Part shown: positions 1-8,121 of the stretch, one piece after another
How positions within the stretch are numbered: position 1 is the stretch's first letter
Layout: each line of letters opens with the position of its first letter
Source: JACTOJ01 sp032335695
Lineage (GTDB): Bacteria > Bacillota > Clostridia > Clostridiales > Clostridiaceae
Direction of reading: 5' to 3'
DNA: 64,000 nt
Assembly (NCBI RefSeq): GCF_032335695.1
Contig: NZ_JACTOJ010000003.1
Coordinates: forward strand, 1-64,000
Notes under the pieces: generated by a model
Told to the model about the DNA's origin: nothing
What the model saw: only the letters and a program-made list of their open reading frames with translations
Databases searched by the model: none
Made by a program: the position numbers and the translations under genes

Positions 1-79
1 AACACATGGTTGATAGGCTAGAGGTGTAAGTACAGTAATGTATTCAGCTGACTAGTACTAATTGGTCGAGGGCTTGACC
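1..79 (+). rRNA. 23S ribosomal RNA, 3' end (partial)
   Basis: The first bases match the conserved 3' end of bacterial 23S rRNA (the region ending GGTCGAGGGCTTGACC). The gene enters from the left edge, so only its last part is seen. It is followed by 5S rRNA and tRNA-Phe, the usual order of a clostridial rRNA operon tail. The exact 3' end is estimated. Confidence 0.9.
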
Positions 80-126
80 TAATAATTCTTATGTGCAATT
101 TTGAAAGAATAACATTTCTTTCTTTA

Positions 127-243
127 TCTGGTGATTATGGAACAGCTGCTACACCCGTTCCCATTCCGAACACGATGGTTAAACGCTGTATCGCCGAGAG
201 TACTGCCCGGGTGACTGGGTGGAAGGGTAGGATGTTGCCAGGT
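127..243 (+). rRNA. rrf: 5S ribosomal RNA
   Basis: About 117 nt with the conserved 5S core (CCCATTCCGAACACG) and complementary ends (TCTGGTG at the start, GCCAGG at the end) forming helix I. It lies about 50 nt after the 23S end. A 61-codon open frame across it is a chance frame in the rRNA gene. Confidence 0.93.
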
Positions 244-266
244 TGGCTTAAAGCCAAATTACATAA

Positions 267-342
<76 letters not shown>

Positions 343-376
343 AAACCTAAGCATAAGCTTAGGTTTTATTTTTTTA
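343..376 (+). terminator. Terminator of the rRNA-tRNA-Phe operon
   Basis: Inverted repeat AAACCTAAGC / GCTTAGGTTT followed by a T-rich tract, directly after tRNA-Phe. Confidence 0.85.
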
Positions 377-492
377 TTTATAGACAGATATTATGTTTTA
401 AAATGGCTTCATTGACTTTAAAAATTAGTAATGCTAAAATGTAGAAGTATATGTTAAAAAACTTGAAATATTATAATACAAGGAGAATTGAA

Positions 493-1236
493 ATGGATAA
501 TAAAGTTTTGGCAGAGGTATTGGGAAGAAAAATAACTGAACAGGATTTATATAATACTCTTTCAAGAATTCCAGCAGAGCGACAAGCTGAATATAGAACA
601 GAAGAAGGAATGAAACAGCTTTTGGAGCAATTAGTAAGCTTTGAATTAATATATAATTTTGCTATGGAAGAAAAGTTTTATGAAGATGACTTATATAAAG
701 AAAATGTAGAGATGATGAAAAAAGAATTGTTAACACAGCATACAATAACAAAAGTTCTTTCTAAGGCAGCCGTTAAGGAAGAAGAAATGAAAAATTTCTA
801 TGAAGCAAACAAAGAAATGTTCCAGGAAAAAGAAAGCGTAAGAGCTAGACATATATTAGTAGCTGATTTAAATGAAGCAAATTCAATACATGAAAAGATA
901 AAAAATGGATTGGATTTTGCAGAAGCAGCAGTAGAATATTCAACATGCCCATCTAATCAGAGAGGTGGAGATTTAGGCTTCTTTACAAGAGGTCAAATGG
1001 TTCCTGAATTTGAAGCAGCAGCTTTCGCTTTAAATGTGGGAGAAGTAAGTGAACCAGTTAAAACTCAATTCGGATATCACATAATAAAATTAGAAGAGAA
1101 AAAGCCTGCAGCTGAAAAAGATTATGAAGCTGTTAAAAATATGATAGGCAATAATCTTGTAAATCAGAGACAGAACGCAATGTACTTAAATTTAGTAAAT
1201 GATTTAAAGAAAAAATATGATGTAGAATATAAGTAA
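493..1236 (+). CDS. Cytoplasmic parvulin-type peptidyl-prolyl isomerase (PpiC/PrsA-like)
   Basis: A 247-residue protein with a SurA/PrsA-like N-terminal chaperone region and a parvulin (PpiC) domain at about residues 100-205. Family motifs are visible: RARHILV at its start, GGDLGFF in the middle and FGYHIIKLE at the end. Parvulins catalyse cis-trans isomerisation of prolyl bonds. Unlike PrsA there is no signal peptide or lipobox, so it should act in the cytoplasm. The start is placed at ATG 493 because AAGGAG lies just upstream; an in-frame ATG at 451 has no such site. It is monocistronic with its own terminator. A second parvulin, a secreted lipoprotein, lies near 35.6 kb. Confidence 0.9.
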   Translation: MDNKVLAEVLGRKITEQDLYNTLSRIPAERQAEYRTEEGMKQLLEQLVSFELIYNFAMEEKFYEDDLYKENVEMMKKELLTQHTITKVLSKAAVKEEEMKNFYEANKEMFQEKESVRARHILVADLNEANSIHEKIKNGLDFAEAAVEYSTCPSNQRGGDLGFFTRGQMVPEFEAAAFALNVGEVSEPVKTQFGYHIIKLEEKKPAAEKDYEAVKNMIGNNLVNQRQNAMYLNLVNDLKKKYDVEYK

Positions 1237-1240
1237 TAAT

Positions 1241-1287
1241 AAAAGAGCTCATTTACCATATACAAATTGGCAAAAGAGCTCTTTTTT
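1241..1287. terminator. Bidirectional terminator between convergent genes
   Basis: AAAAGAGCTC (1241-1250) pairs with GAGCTCTTTT (1276-1285). It has a T run on the plus side and an A run before it, so it can serve both the parvulin gene and the minus-strand HAD gene. Confidence 0.8.
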
Positions 1288-1930
1288 ACGCTATTTCGGT
1301 AAAATCATTTATAAGATTATAAGTTATTTTAGAAATTTCCGCCCATTGATGTGAAGAAGCATCATCTTTAATACCTATGACCCTCATTCCTGCAAGAGTA
1401 GCTCCTTTAACGGCAGGTAGTATATCTTCAAAAACTAGACAATTAGATGGAGATACTCCCATTTTTTTAGCTGATAAAAGATATACATCAGGCTTGTCTT
1501 TTCCAACAGTAACTTCATTAGTGGTAGTAATAGAATCAAAATATTCATATATACCATTATTTTTTAGTGCTAGTTCCAATAATTGCGGTGAATTACTTGT
1601 GGCTAGTCCTATTTTAATATTATTATTTTTTAGTTTAGATAAAAAATTTTTCACACCAGGTTTTAATTTAACTCTGTGAGCATATTCATTAACAGCCATG
1701 TCATTCCATTCGGATTTTATAACATCTACTGATTCTGATATATTAAATCTATCTTTAAAATACCTAGCAGATTCATCGAAGCTTAAATGAGAAATACAGT
1801 CTCTAAGATCACTAGGCAATTCGATATTTTTATTTTTTAAATATTCAATATCAATTTTTTCCCATACCCACATAGAATCAACTAGCGTACCATCTAAGTC
1901 AAATATAGCAGCTTTAATATCTTTTAGCAT
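1286..1930 (-). CDS. HAD-superfamily hydrolase (beta-phosphoglucomutase/phosphatase type)
   Basis: A 214-residue HAD subfamily IA protein. Motif I FDLDGTLVDS is near the N-terminus and carries the nucleophile Asp. Motif II is the Ser in LATSNS, the motif III Lys is in GKDKP, and motif IV is VFEDI. A helical cap domain sits between motifs I and II. It probably dephosphorylates a small phosphometabolite or is a sugar phosphomutase; the substrate cannot be told. The start is set at the ATG preceded by AGAGGTGATTTG on the minus strand; an upstream in-frame ATG lacks a ribosome binding site. Confidence 0.87.
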   Translation of the reverse strand: MLKDIKAAIFDLDGTLVDSMWVWEKIDIEYLKNKNIELPSDLRDCISHLSFDESARYFKDRFNISESVDVIKSEWNDMAVNEYAHRVKLKPGVKNFLSKLKNNNIKIGLATSNSPQLLELALKNNGIYEYFDSITTTNEVTVGKDKPDVYLLSAKKMGVSPSNCLVFEDILPAVKGATLAGMRVIGIKDDASSHQWAEISKITYNLINDFTEIA

Positions 1931-1993
1931 CAAATCACCTCTTATTAAGTATAACATTATAATTGAAAATAATAAATGGTTTTAATGCTTGCC

Positions 1994-2509
1994 TTAGAAA
2001 GAGCTTGTTACGATTGTAGAAATAATAGTTCCTATAAAGCTTCCCGCTAATACATCACTAGGATAGTGAACGCCTAGATATATCCTTGATAGTCCTACTA
2101 ATGTAGATAAAGCCATTACAATAGGTGCGAAATAAGTATAAGTAACTGCCAAAGAAACAGCTATAGAAAAAGCTGCAGTGGTATGTCCAGATGGAAAAGA
2201 ATATTTATCAATTTGAATTTTATTAATATATATACCATCAACTAAGTCAAAGGGACGAGTTCGTACGAATTTCCTTTTTAGAATTTGGCATATTAAAGTA
2301 GATATTATTAAACTAACTGCTATTTTTAAACCAGCAATTTTGAAATTATGAGATGGATGTAAAAAAGATACCAGACAAAATAATATAGAAAATGGAACTG
2401 AACCAAGGTAGGTTATGGATGGAAATAGCTTATCAAGAAGCTTGCATTTTATACCTTGATTTATAAACAACAGTAATTGTAGGTCACTATTTTTAATGAG
2501 TTTTAACAT
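1994..2509 (-). CDS. PAP2-family membrane phosphatase (full length)
   Basis: A 171-residue integral membrane protein with all three PAP2 signature elements: K-x6-RP (KRKFVRTRP, about 79-87), PSGHTTA (about 106-112) and SRIYLGVHYPSDV near the C-terminus. The family hydrolyses lipid phosphates such as undecaprenyl diphosphate or phosphatidic acid on the outer face of the membrane. About five hydrophobic segments. The start has AAAGGTGG upstream. It is a paralogue of the shortened PAP2 gene at 13.2 kb and shows what that gene has lost. Confidence 0.9.
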   Translation of the reverse strand: MLKLIKNSDLQLLLFINQGIKCKLLDKLFPSITYLGSVPFSILFCLVSFLHPSHNFKIAGLKIAVSLIISTLICQILKRKFVRTRPFDLVDGIYINKIQIDKYSFPSGHTTAAFSIAVSLAVTYTYFAPIVMALSTLVGLSRIYLGVHYPSDVLAGSFIGTIISTIVTSSF

Positions 2510-2606
2510 ACAATAACCACCTTTAATATATTTGTAAATTCATACTACCATCAATATATTAAAAGCAAATTAAGAAAGTGTAATTTTTAGCTTTATTTTA
2601 AATAAT

Positions 2607-2654
2607 AGCTCTATTTTAAATCAGAATAAAAATAAATACTGATAAAACAGAGCT
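2607..2654 (-). terminator. Possible terminator after the hydrogenase-like gene
   Basis: Imperfect inverted repeat AGCTCTATTTTAAATCAG / CTGATAAAACAGAGCT downstream of the minus-strand gene at 2706-4052. The following tract is only weakly T-rich on that strand. Confidence 0.4.
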
Positions 2655-2705
2655 TAAATAATTAGGCGTTATTAATATAGTATTGTCACATATTTACGTA
2701 TAATA

Positions 2706-4052
2706 TTAGAAATCTCTTTCTAATATTTCAAGATTTCTTTTGTTTTTTATATCATCAACAGAATCAATTCCTAATCTTTGAAGTATATCTTTCATTCTTT
2801 CACTATGAGAAGAAACCTTTATTTTAGATTTATCACATAAATCATTCAATAAATCTGTTCCTTTTTCCATTGGTATTATAGCTTTTGGACCACCAACGCA
2901 TCCTCCTACGCAGCCCATACCTTCTAGAAAATTAGCATTTATTCCTTCCTTTTGAGCTTTTTCAAGTACTTCCTTACAATTTTTAACTCCGCTTACGTGC
3001 ATTGTTTTCAGCGTTTCATATTTATCTGGAAATAATTCTTGTATAGCTTCGCTTATAGAAGTTGATACACCTCCAACTCTTCCATATAATCTTCCGCCTC
3101 TTGAAGCATATTCTGAAGTGTCTGTTTCAGGAAGTTCTTCTGGTTTTATATCTAAGGCTTCAAATATAAGGCGCAATTCTTCAAAGGTAAGTACATAATC
3201 TATGTCACCTATGAGATCTTTTTCTTTAGCTTCAGCTTTTTTGGCTATGCAAGGCCCTACAAATACTACTTTGCATTGAGGATTTAGCTGTTTTATAACT
3301 CTTCCGGCAGCTATCATTGGAGAAACAGAAGGAGAAACATGCTTTACTAAATCTCCATATACTCTTTTTAACATTGCAACCCACATGGGACAGCAGCAAG
3401 AGGTTATCATTAAATCATTTTTATCCTTTACTAAATGATCAAATTCAACTGCTTCTTTTAAGGTTAGCATATCAGCGAAAAAAGCTACTTCCACCATATC
3501 TGTGAAACCAATGCGTTTAAAAGCTGTTCTAAGTTGATTTAAAGTTACTGAATCGCCAAATTGACCATATATGGCTGGAGCAACGGCAGCTATTACTGGA
3601 ACTTTTTCTTTTAACAAATTTGCAAATGGAATAAACTCGACCTTATCAGTTATATGGCCATTTTTGCAGGCATCTACGCACATTCCGCATTGACTGCATC
3701 TTTCAATATCTATGTAGGGCATACCAGTATCTGGATTTATTATTATAGCGTAAAATGGACAACTTTTTTGACAATCAGTAAGTTCTGAATCGCTGCTTCC
3801 TTTGCAATCTGAACAATCTTCAAATTTACTTACTATCTGGTGACTTGAGCTGTATTTAGATATAGCATTTTTTAAGTTTTCTACGTAATTTGAATTATAA
3901 TCTGCATCAACTCCGCAGAGAGAAGCTACTACAGCTGCAAGCTTAGTTTTATCAACTCCTTCATTAATAATATCCTCCACAGTAGTTTCAAATTTGTCAT
4001 CAAAATAAGCCTTAACTAAACGCTTAAAAATTTTTTCATATTCTTGTTTCAT
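2706..4052 (-). CDS. [FeFe]-hydrogenase-like protein with two [4Fe-4S] clusters
   Basis: A 448-residue protein. Residues about 80-130 carry two cysteine sets (C80, C83, C94, C98 and CSQCGMCVDAC at 119-129), as in a ferredoxin-like domain. The rest is the H-cluster domain of [FeFe] hydrogenases, with its three signatures: L1 TSCCCPMW (about 217-224), L2 GPCIAKKAEAK (about 266) and L3 EGMGCVGGCVGG near residue 385. The family makes or consumes H2 with ferredoxin. L1 departs from the usual TSCCPGW, and L2 has GPC rather than MPC, so it may be one of the less-studied non-bifurcating or sensory types. There is no PAS domain and no HydE/F/G maturase in the window. AGGAGG precedes the start. Confidence 0.85.
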   Translation of the reverse strand: MKQEYEKIFKRLVKAYFDDKFETTVEDIINEGVDKTKLAAVVASLCGVDADYNSNYVENLKNAISKYSSSHQIVSKFEDCSDCKGSSDSELTDCQKSCPFYAIIINPDTGMPYIDIERCSQCGMCVDACKNGHITDKVEFIPFANLLKEKVPVIAAVAPAIYGQFGDSVTLNQLRTAFKRIGFTDMVEVAFFADMLTLKEAVEFDHLVKDKNDLMITSCCCPMWVAMLKRVYGDLVKHVSPSVSPMIAAGRVIKQLNPQCKVVFVGPCIAKKAEAKEKDLIGDIDYVLTFEELRLIFEALDIKPEELPETDTSEYASRGGRLYGRVGGVSTSISEAIQELFPDKYETLKTMHVSGVKNCKEVLEKAQKEGINANFLEGMGCVGGCVGGPKAIIPMEKGTDLLNDLCDKSKIKVSSHSERMKDILQRLGIDSVDDIKNKRNLEILERDF

Positions 4053-4320
4053 ATTTCCTCCTAATACTTAGAAATTTATACTAAAACAAAAGTTCATTTT
4101 TAGCTTTTGCTCTAAATAAGTGATTAATAAACAGTTATTTAGAATATAGCCATTTTTTTATATTGTATGCATAATTAAAAATTATATTTATGCAGGTATC
4201 ATATAAATAGTATTTACTTGAATATTTTTAGGGTAATTGTACAAAAATAATGATATGTCATTTTAAATGCTGAACATAAAGAAGAATTAGACTTTATGAT
4301 TACTTCTTATGGAGGATGTT

Positions 4321-4446
4321 ATGAATATTATTATCTTTATTTTAGGTATGATAATTGGATTAGTTATCATATCTATATGCAGCGCTGCAGGAAGAGGAGC
4401 GAAACTTGAAGAAAAAATAAAGTATATGAAAAAAATCAAAAGATAA
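4321..4446 (+). CDS. Small membrane protein (41 aa)
   Basis: ATG at 4321 follows GGAGGATGTT closely and the frame runs 41 codons to TAA. Residues about 2-22 form one hydrophobic helix (IIIFILGMIIGLVIISIC), followed by a basic/charged tail ending KYMKKIKR. It resembles the short single-span proteins common in Firmicutes, but I do not recognise a named family with certainty. It lies 20 nt before the PrsW-like gene and is probably cotranscribed. Confidence 0.6.
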   Translation: MNIIIFILGMIIGLVIISICSAAGRGAKLEEKIKYMKKIKR

Positions 4447-4466
4447 AATATTAGGTGGTGATGGCA

Positions 4467-5390
4467 GTGAATAATAGAATTTCTATACTTCCAATAAAAG
4501 AAATTTTAAATCTAGCATATTTTAAGAGAAAAATATTTATATGGATTTTAATTTTTGGATTAACTCCTATGTTAATCTCCTATTTAAATTCTTTCTACAA
4601 TTTTAGGTTGGAAAGTATTGCGTGGATTTTAGGAGCTTATTTCTGCCTTTTATGGTCAATAAATCTATTTATATTGATATCACCAGGATGGAAGCTGTGG
4701 AGCAAAGGAATACTTTATACAGTATTCACAGTTGTGATAGGGGTACCTATACTCATCATAATGCAACAGATAGGTATAGTACAATTTATATACAAGAATA
4801 CAGAAAGCAATATTTATATTTTCAGAGTTATAGGATTTGTCTTTGGTGTAGGGCTTTTAGAGGAAACCTGTAAGCTATTGCCTGTACTTATACTTGGAAT
4901 AAGAAGAAATAATATAAAATCTTTGGTAGAAGCTATGTATTTAGGAGCAATGTCGGGACTTGGTTTCGCTTTGGCTGAGGCTGTTCAATATACCATAATG
5001 TATTGGCAGGGAGGAGCTATAGTTTCTCTTTCAGATGCATATGGACAAATTGTAAATAACAAAAATTCTTTAAATGCAATAGAGTCTTATTATGGAAGTC
5101 TTATAGTAGTTCAAATAGTAAGATTTATGACTTTACCGCTATTTCACGCTGTATGGGGCGGAATTACAGCATGGTTTGCTGTGGCAACTACAAGGATTGA
5201 TATGAATCGGAGGAATACAGTGATTATTGGAATATTCTTTGCTGCAGTTCTTCATGGGTTTTATGATGTGTATTCAGGAACTGTAAAGGGAATAGTAATC
5301 GCTTTTGTATCTCTTATGATATTCATGGGATACCTTATGTATAGTAGGAAGATAGAAAATAATGTGGATTACAATCTTGGTCGGAGTTAA
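4467..5390 (+). CDS. PrsW-family intramembrane protease
   Basis: A polytopic membrane protein (about 307 residues, eight or so hydrophobic segments) with the PrsW signature: EE-x-x-K in LLEETCKLLPV, GFALAEAVQY, HAVWGGITAW and VLHGFYDVY, which supply the conserved Glu and His residues. PrsW proteases cut transmembrane substrates such as the anti-sigma factor RsiW in Bacillus. The substrate here is unknown; the ECF sigma operon at 11.4 kb is one possible target, but nothing in the sequence links them. The best-spaced start after AGGTGGTG is GTG 4467; ATG 4461 is possible. Confidence 0.8.
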   Translation: MNNRISILPIKEILNLAYFKRKIFIWILIFGLTPMLISYLNSFYNFRLESIAWILGAYFCLLWSINLFILISPGWKLWSKGILYTVFTVVIGVPILIIMQQIGIVQFIYKNTESNIYIFRVIGFVFGVGLLEETCKLLPVLILGIRRNNIKSLVEAMYLGAMSGLGFALAEAVQYTIMYWQGGAIVSLSDAYGQIVNNKNSLNAIESYYGSLIVVQIVRFMTLPLFHAVWGGITAWFAVATTRIDMNRRNTVIIGIFFAAVLHGFYDVYSGTVKGIVIAFVSLMIFMGYLMYSRKIENNVDYNLGRS

Positions 5391-5836
5391 ATTATAGGGC
5401 TTGGAGAAACCCAGTAATATCAACGGTTTGCAGGCAATCTGCAAGTAGTATTTACACCAAAAACAGAAAATTGACACTTACACCGCCTTAGTGAGACTAT
5501 AGGCGGTGTTTTTGTATACAAGTCACTTCGGGCCAAGTTGGCCCGAAGTCGCAGGGTTTGGGGCGGCTTGCCCCAACAAGCAGTTTTGTGGTATGACCGC
5601 AAGGGAAAATCCATAAAATATGCAACTGTGGCCACAGTTGCCCTGCTTGCCACTTAGCGAAATCCAAAAACGACACGAAACAACGTGTTTTCCTGAAAAA
5701 TTTAGGTGCTTTTATATCATTGTGAATTTGAATCAAACCTCGTGGCTTAATAGCATAATCAGATATGATACAATAAAGCTAGATGCTTCTATAATAAACT
5801 ACGAATCTGAGTATTCGTGTGATCTTGGAGGAACGT
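5391..5836. other. Non-coding junction into a foreign module, with GC-rich stem-loops
   Basis: No convincing gene. Base composition changes from AT-rich to distinctly GC-rich at about 5480. It holds a terminator (5480-5514), then two tight hairpins: CTTCGGGCC/GGCCCGAAG (5526-5548) and TTGGGGC/GCCCCAA (5558-5576), followed by GTGGTATGACCGCAAGGG. Such stem-loop clusters resemble leftover transfer-origin or integration-end DNA of Firmicute mobile elements; this is inference. Several overlapping open frames here are shadows. Confidence 0.5.
5480..5514 (+). terminator. Intrinsic terminator
   Basis: CACCGCCT (5481-5488) pairs with AGGCGGTG (5501-5508), followed by TTTTT. It probably ends readthrough entering the foreign module. 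Confidence 0.75.
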
Positions 5837-6667
5837 ATGGTAACAGATATATTATGTCAAATACATTACTGTAATAGGCAAAAATTAAAGGACCCTGTAA
5901 TAGTTCCGTACGGAGTTACAAGGACATTGCAACATCACGAAATGATCTTTGTTTGCGAGGGGAGCGGTCATATCGTGATTGGACAAAACAGATATCCGAT
6001 GAAAAAGGGCATGCTGTTCTATATTCCTCCGGGTGTTCAACAAACAATCGAACCACGTGCTGAAAAACCCGAGCGTTATATGACGGTGCATTTTAGTGGC
6101 TCGCGTATGGAGCTCGATGCTGACGGAACATGGAAGTATCAGGAGAATATCAAAATCTTACGACAGCCGTTGGCCCAGAAGATAACGGACTATACACCTT
6201 TGGAAGAACTGTTTGGAAAACTCCTGGATACTTGGGATGACAAGGGGCCAAGTTACGAGTTTGTTGCAGCAACATTACTTCGGCAATTGCTTATTTGGGT
6301 TACTCAAAACAATATAAAGCAGAGCAAAAATCATGCTATATCTTTGAAGATCGACCGGATCATAGAATATATGTGTCAGAATGTCAACAGGAAGATTACC
6401 TTAGAGGAATTATCCGGGATAGCAAAATTATCCACATTCTATCTATCCAGAGAATTCAAAGAAGCAACGGGCTATCCGATCATTACGTATTTCAATAAAA
6501 TGAAAATTGAAAAGGCCAAAGAGTTGCTTATTGAGGACAATAAAAAGGTGAAAGAAGTGGCATATGAGCTGGGATACACCAACGAGTTCTATTTCAGTAG
6601 AATATTTAAAAGAATAGAAGGATTAAGTCCAAAAGAATTTTATAGCAAGAATGTGTATGAATTTTAG
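5837..6667 (+). CDS. AraC-family regulator with N-terminal cupin domain
   Basis: A 276-residue protein. Residues about 10-150 are an AraC-type cupin sensing domain (GSGHIVIGQNRYPMKKG, then FYIPPG). The C-terminal about 100 residues are the two-helix-turn-helix AraC DNA-binding domain (ITLEELSGIAKLSTFYLSREF, closing with GLSPKEFY). It is expected to sense a small molecule and activate nearby genes, most simply the MFS pump and hydrolase that follow. ATG 5837 is chosen because TTGGAGG precedes it; a GTG at 5819 lies upstream of that site. Codon use is visibly less AT-biased than the surrounding chromosome, pointing to transfer. Confidence 0.9.
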   Translation: MVTDILCQIHYCNRQKLKDPVIVPYGVTRTLQHHEMIFVCEGSGHIVIGQNRYPMKKGMLFYIPPGVQQTIEPRAEKPERYMTVHFSGSRMELDADGTWKYQENIKILRQPLAQKITDYTPLEELFGKLLDTWDDKGPSYEFVAATLLRQLLIWVTQNNIKQSKNHAISLKIDRIIEYMCQNVNRKITLEELSGIAKLSTFYLSREFKEATGYPIITYFNKMKIEKAKELLIEDNKKVKEVAYELGYTNEFYFSRIFKRIEGLSPKEFYSKNVYEF

Positions 6668-6694
6668 AATTGTGTATGGCTTTCAACCGTTATT

Positions 6695-6741
6695 CCTTCT
6701 AAAATAAAAAGGTAAATGGAGGGCGATTTTATTTTAGAAGG
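6695..6741 (+). promoter_or_regulatory. Perfect 15-bp inverted repeat overlapping the MFS ribosome binding site
   Basis: CCTTCTAAAATAAAA (6695-6709) and TTTTATTTTAGAAGG (6727-6741) are exact inverted copies separated by 17 nt. The right arm overlaps the AAGGAGG (6738-6744) of the MFS gene starting at 6751. It could be a protein operator between araC and the pump, or an RNA hairpin that hides the ribosome binding site. Confidence 0.65.
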
Positions 6742-6750
6742 AGGAAAGTT

Positions 6751-7968
6751 ATGCCTATTTGGAAAAGAAATCTGTACGTGTGCTGGATCGGCGTTTTCAT
6801 CGCAGCAATCGGAATGAGCGAAGTAGCACCGATTCTACCGCTTTATATCCGCCATCTTGGTATTCAAAATACATCGTTGGTGTCGCAGTTGTCCGGAATT
6901 ACTTTCGGAATCACTTACCTAATTACGGCGATATTCTCACCGATCTGGGGTCATGCCGCCGATATAGTTGGTCGAAAGCCGATGATCCTTCGGGCGGCTA
7001 TTGGACTGAGCATCATCTATTTACTGATGGGTTTCGTTCCTAACGTATATTTTCTGATCGCGCTCAGCGTGTTACAGGGAGCTTTTACAGGATACAGCAC
7101 AGCCTGCAACACGTTGATTGCAACGCAAACGGACAGGGAACATGTCGGTTATGCCTTAGGGACTCTTTCAACCGCAGGTGTTGCCGGTTCTTTATTGGGG
7201 CCTACGCTCAGTGGATTGATAGAAGCTACTCTGGGTTTACAGGCCGTATTTTTCATCATAAGCGGACTCCTTTTGATCGCTTTTTTTATCACTCTGCGAT
7301 TTGTACAGGAATCCTTTGTCCGGGATAATAAAAAATCACAAGGGTTGAGGGAAATATGGAATTCCGTTCCGCAAAAAGAACTGACAGTCGTAATATTGAT
7401 AACCTTTTTTGTCATGGGCATAGGGCTATATTCGATTGAGCCGATTATGACTCAGTATGTATCTCAATTAAGCCCCAACGCCAGTCATATTGCACTGATT
7501 TCTGGGTTGGTTTTCTCGGCTACGGGACTTTCAAATATTATCGCCGCTCCAAGGCTGGGAAAACTTTCTGACAAAATCGGCACGCATAAGGTAATTATGA
7601 TTTCACTAATAGCAGCCGGGGTTCTTTACATCCCTCAGGCTTTTGTTAAAAATCCTTGGCAGCTACTGGTGCTTCGCTTCTTATTAGGATTTGCAATGGG
7701 AGGACTAACACCGTCCGTCAGTATCATGATTAAAAAGATTACGCCGGATTTTCTCACAGGCCGGATTTTCGGATTGAACATGTCGGTTGGATATCTGGGA
7801 GTTGCCGCAGGTTCCGTTTTAGGTGGACAGATTGCAGGACGATTCAGTTTCCAGTATGTTTTTTATATCACCAGCGCATTGATGTTCCTCAATGCTGTAT
7901 GGGTCTATTTCAGAGTGTATAAAAAATGGGACAAAGCCGTTTTGAGTGAATCCTTAGAAAAGGAATGA
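6751..7968 (+). CDS. MFS drug-efflux transporter (DHA1 type)
   Basis: A 405-residue protein with about 12 transmembrane segments in two six-helix halves. MFS motif A is seen between helices 2 and 3 (GHAADIVGRKPM) and a related copy in the second half (GKLSDKIGTHK). GSLLGPTLSG in helix 5 fits the motif C typical of antiporters. Most similar in plan to MdtG/Bmr-type proton-coupled multidrug exporters in the cytoplasmic membrane; the substrate cannot be read from sequence. It shares foreign-looking composition with the AraC gene upstream and the hydrolase downstream. AGAAGGAGG supports ATG 6751. Confidence 0.9.
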   Translation: MPIWKRNLYVCWIGVFIAAIGMSEVAPILPLYIRHLGIQNTSLVSQLSGITFGITYLITAIFSPIWGHAADIVGRKPMILRAAIGLSIIYLLMGFVPNVYFLIALSVLQGAFTGYSTACNTLIATQTDREHVGYALGTLSTAGVAGSLLGPTLSGLIEATLGLQAVFFIISGLLLIAFFITLRFVQESFVRDNKKSQGLREIWNSVPQKELTVVILITFFVMGIGLYSIEPIMTQYVSQLSPNASHIALISGLVFSATGLSNIIAAPRLGKLSDKIGTHKVIMISLIAAGVLYIPQAFVKNPWQLLVLRFLLGFAMGGLTPSVSIMIKKITPDFLTGRIFGLNMSVGYLGVAAGSVLGGQIAGRFSFQYVFYITSALMFLNAVWVYFRVYKKWDKAVLSESLEKE

Positions 7969-8121
7969 GCTAGAATATGAAAATGGTTTTGATGGTATTG
8001 CGTTACTTGAGCAGCGGATTTTCTTTATGGGACAGTTATTCAAGTAAATAGCTATAATTAATTTGCAAAAATTTACAAATTAATTAATACGAGCGATGCT
8101 TTATATAAGGAGGAGATTTAC

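Noticed and set aside
5420..5874. Several overlapping open frames on both strands
   Set aside because: They run through GC-rich stem-loops, lack ribosome binding sites and overlap one another; composition explains them.
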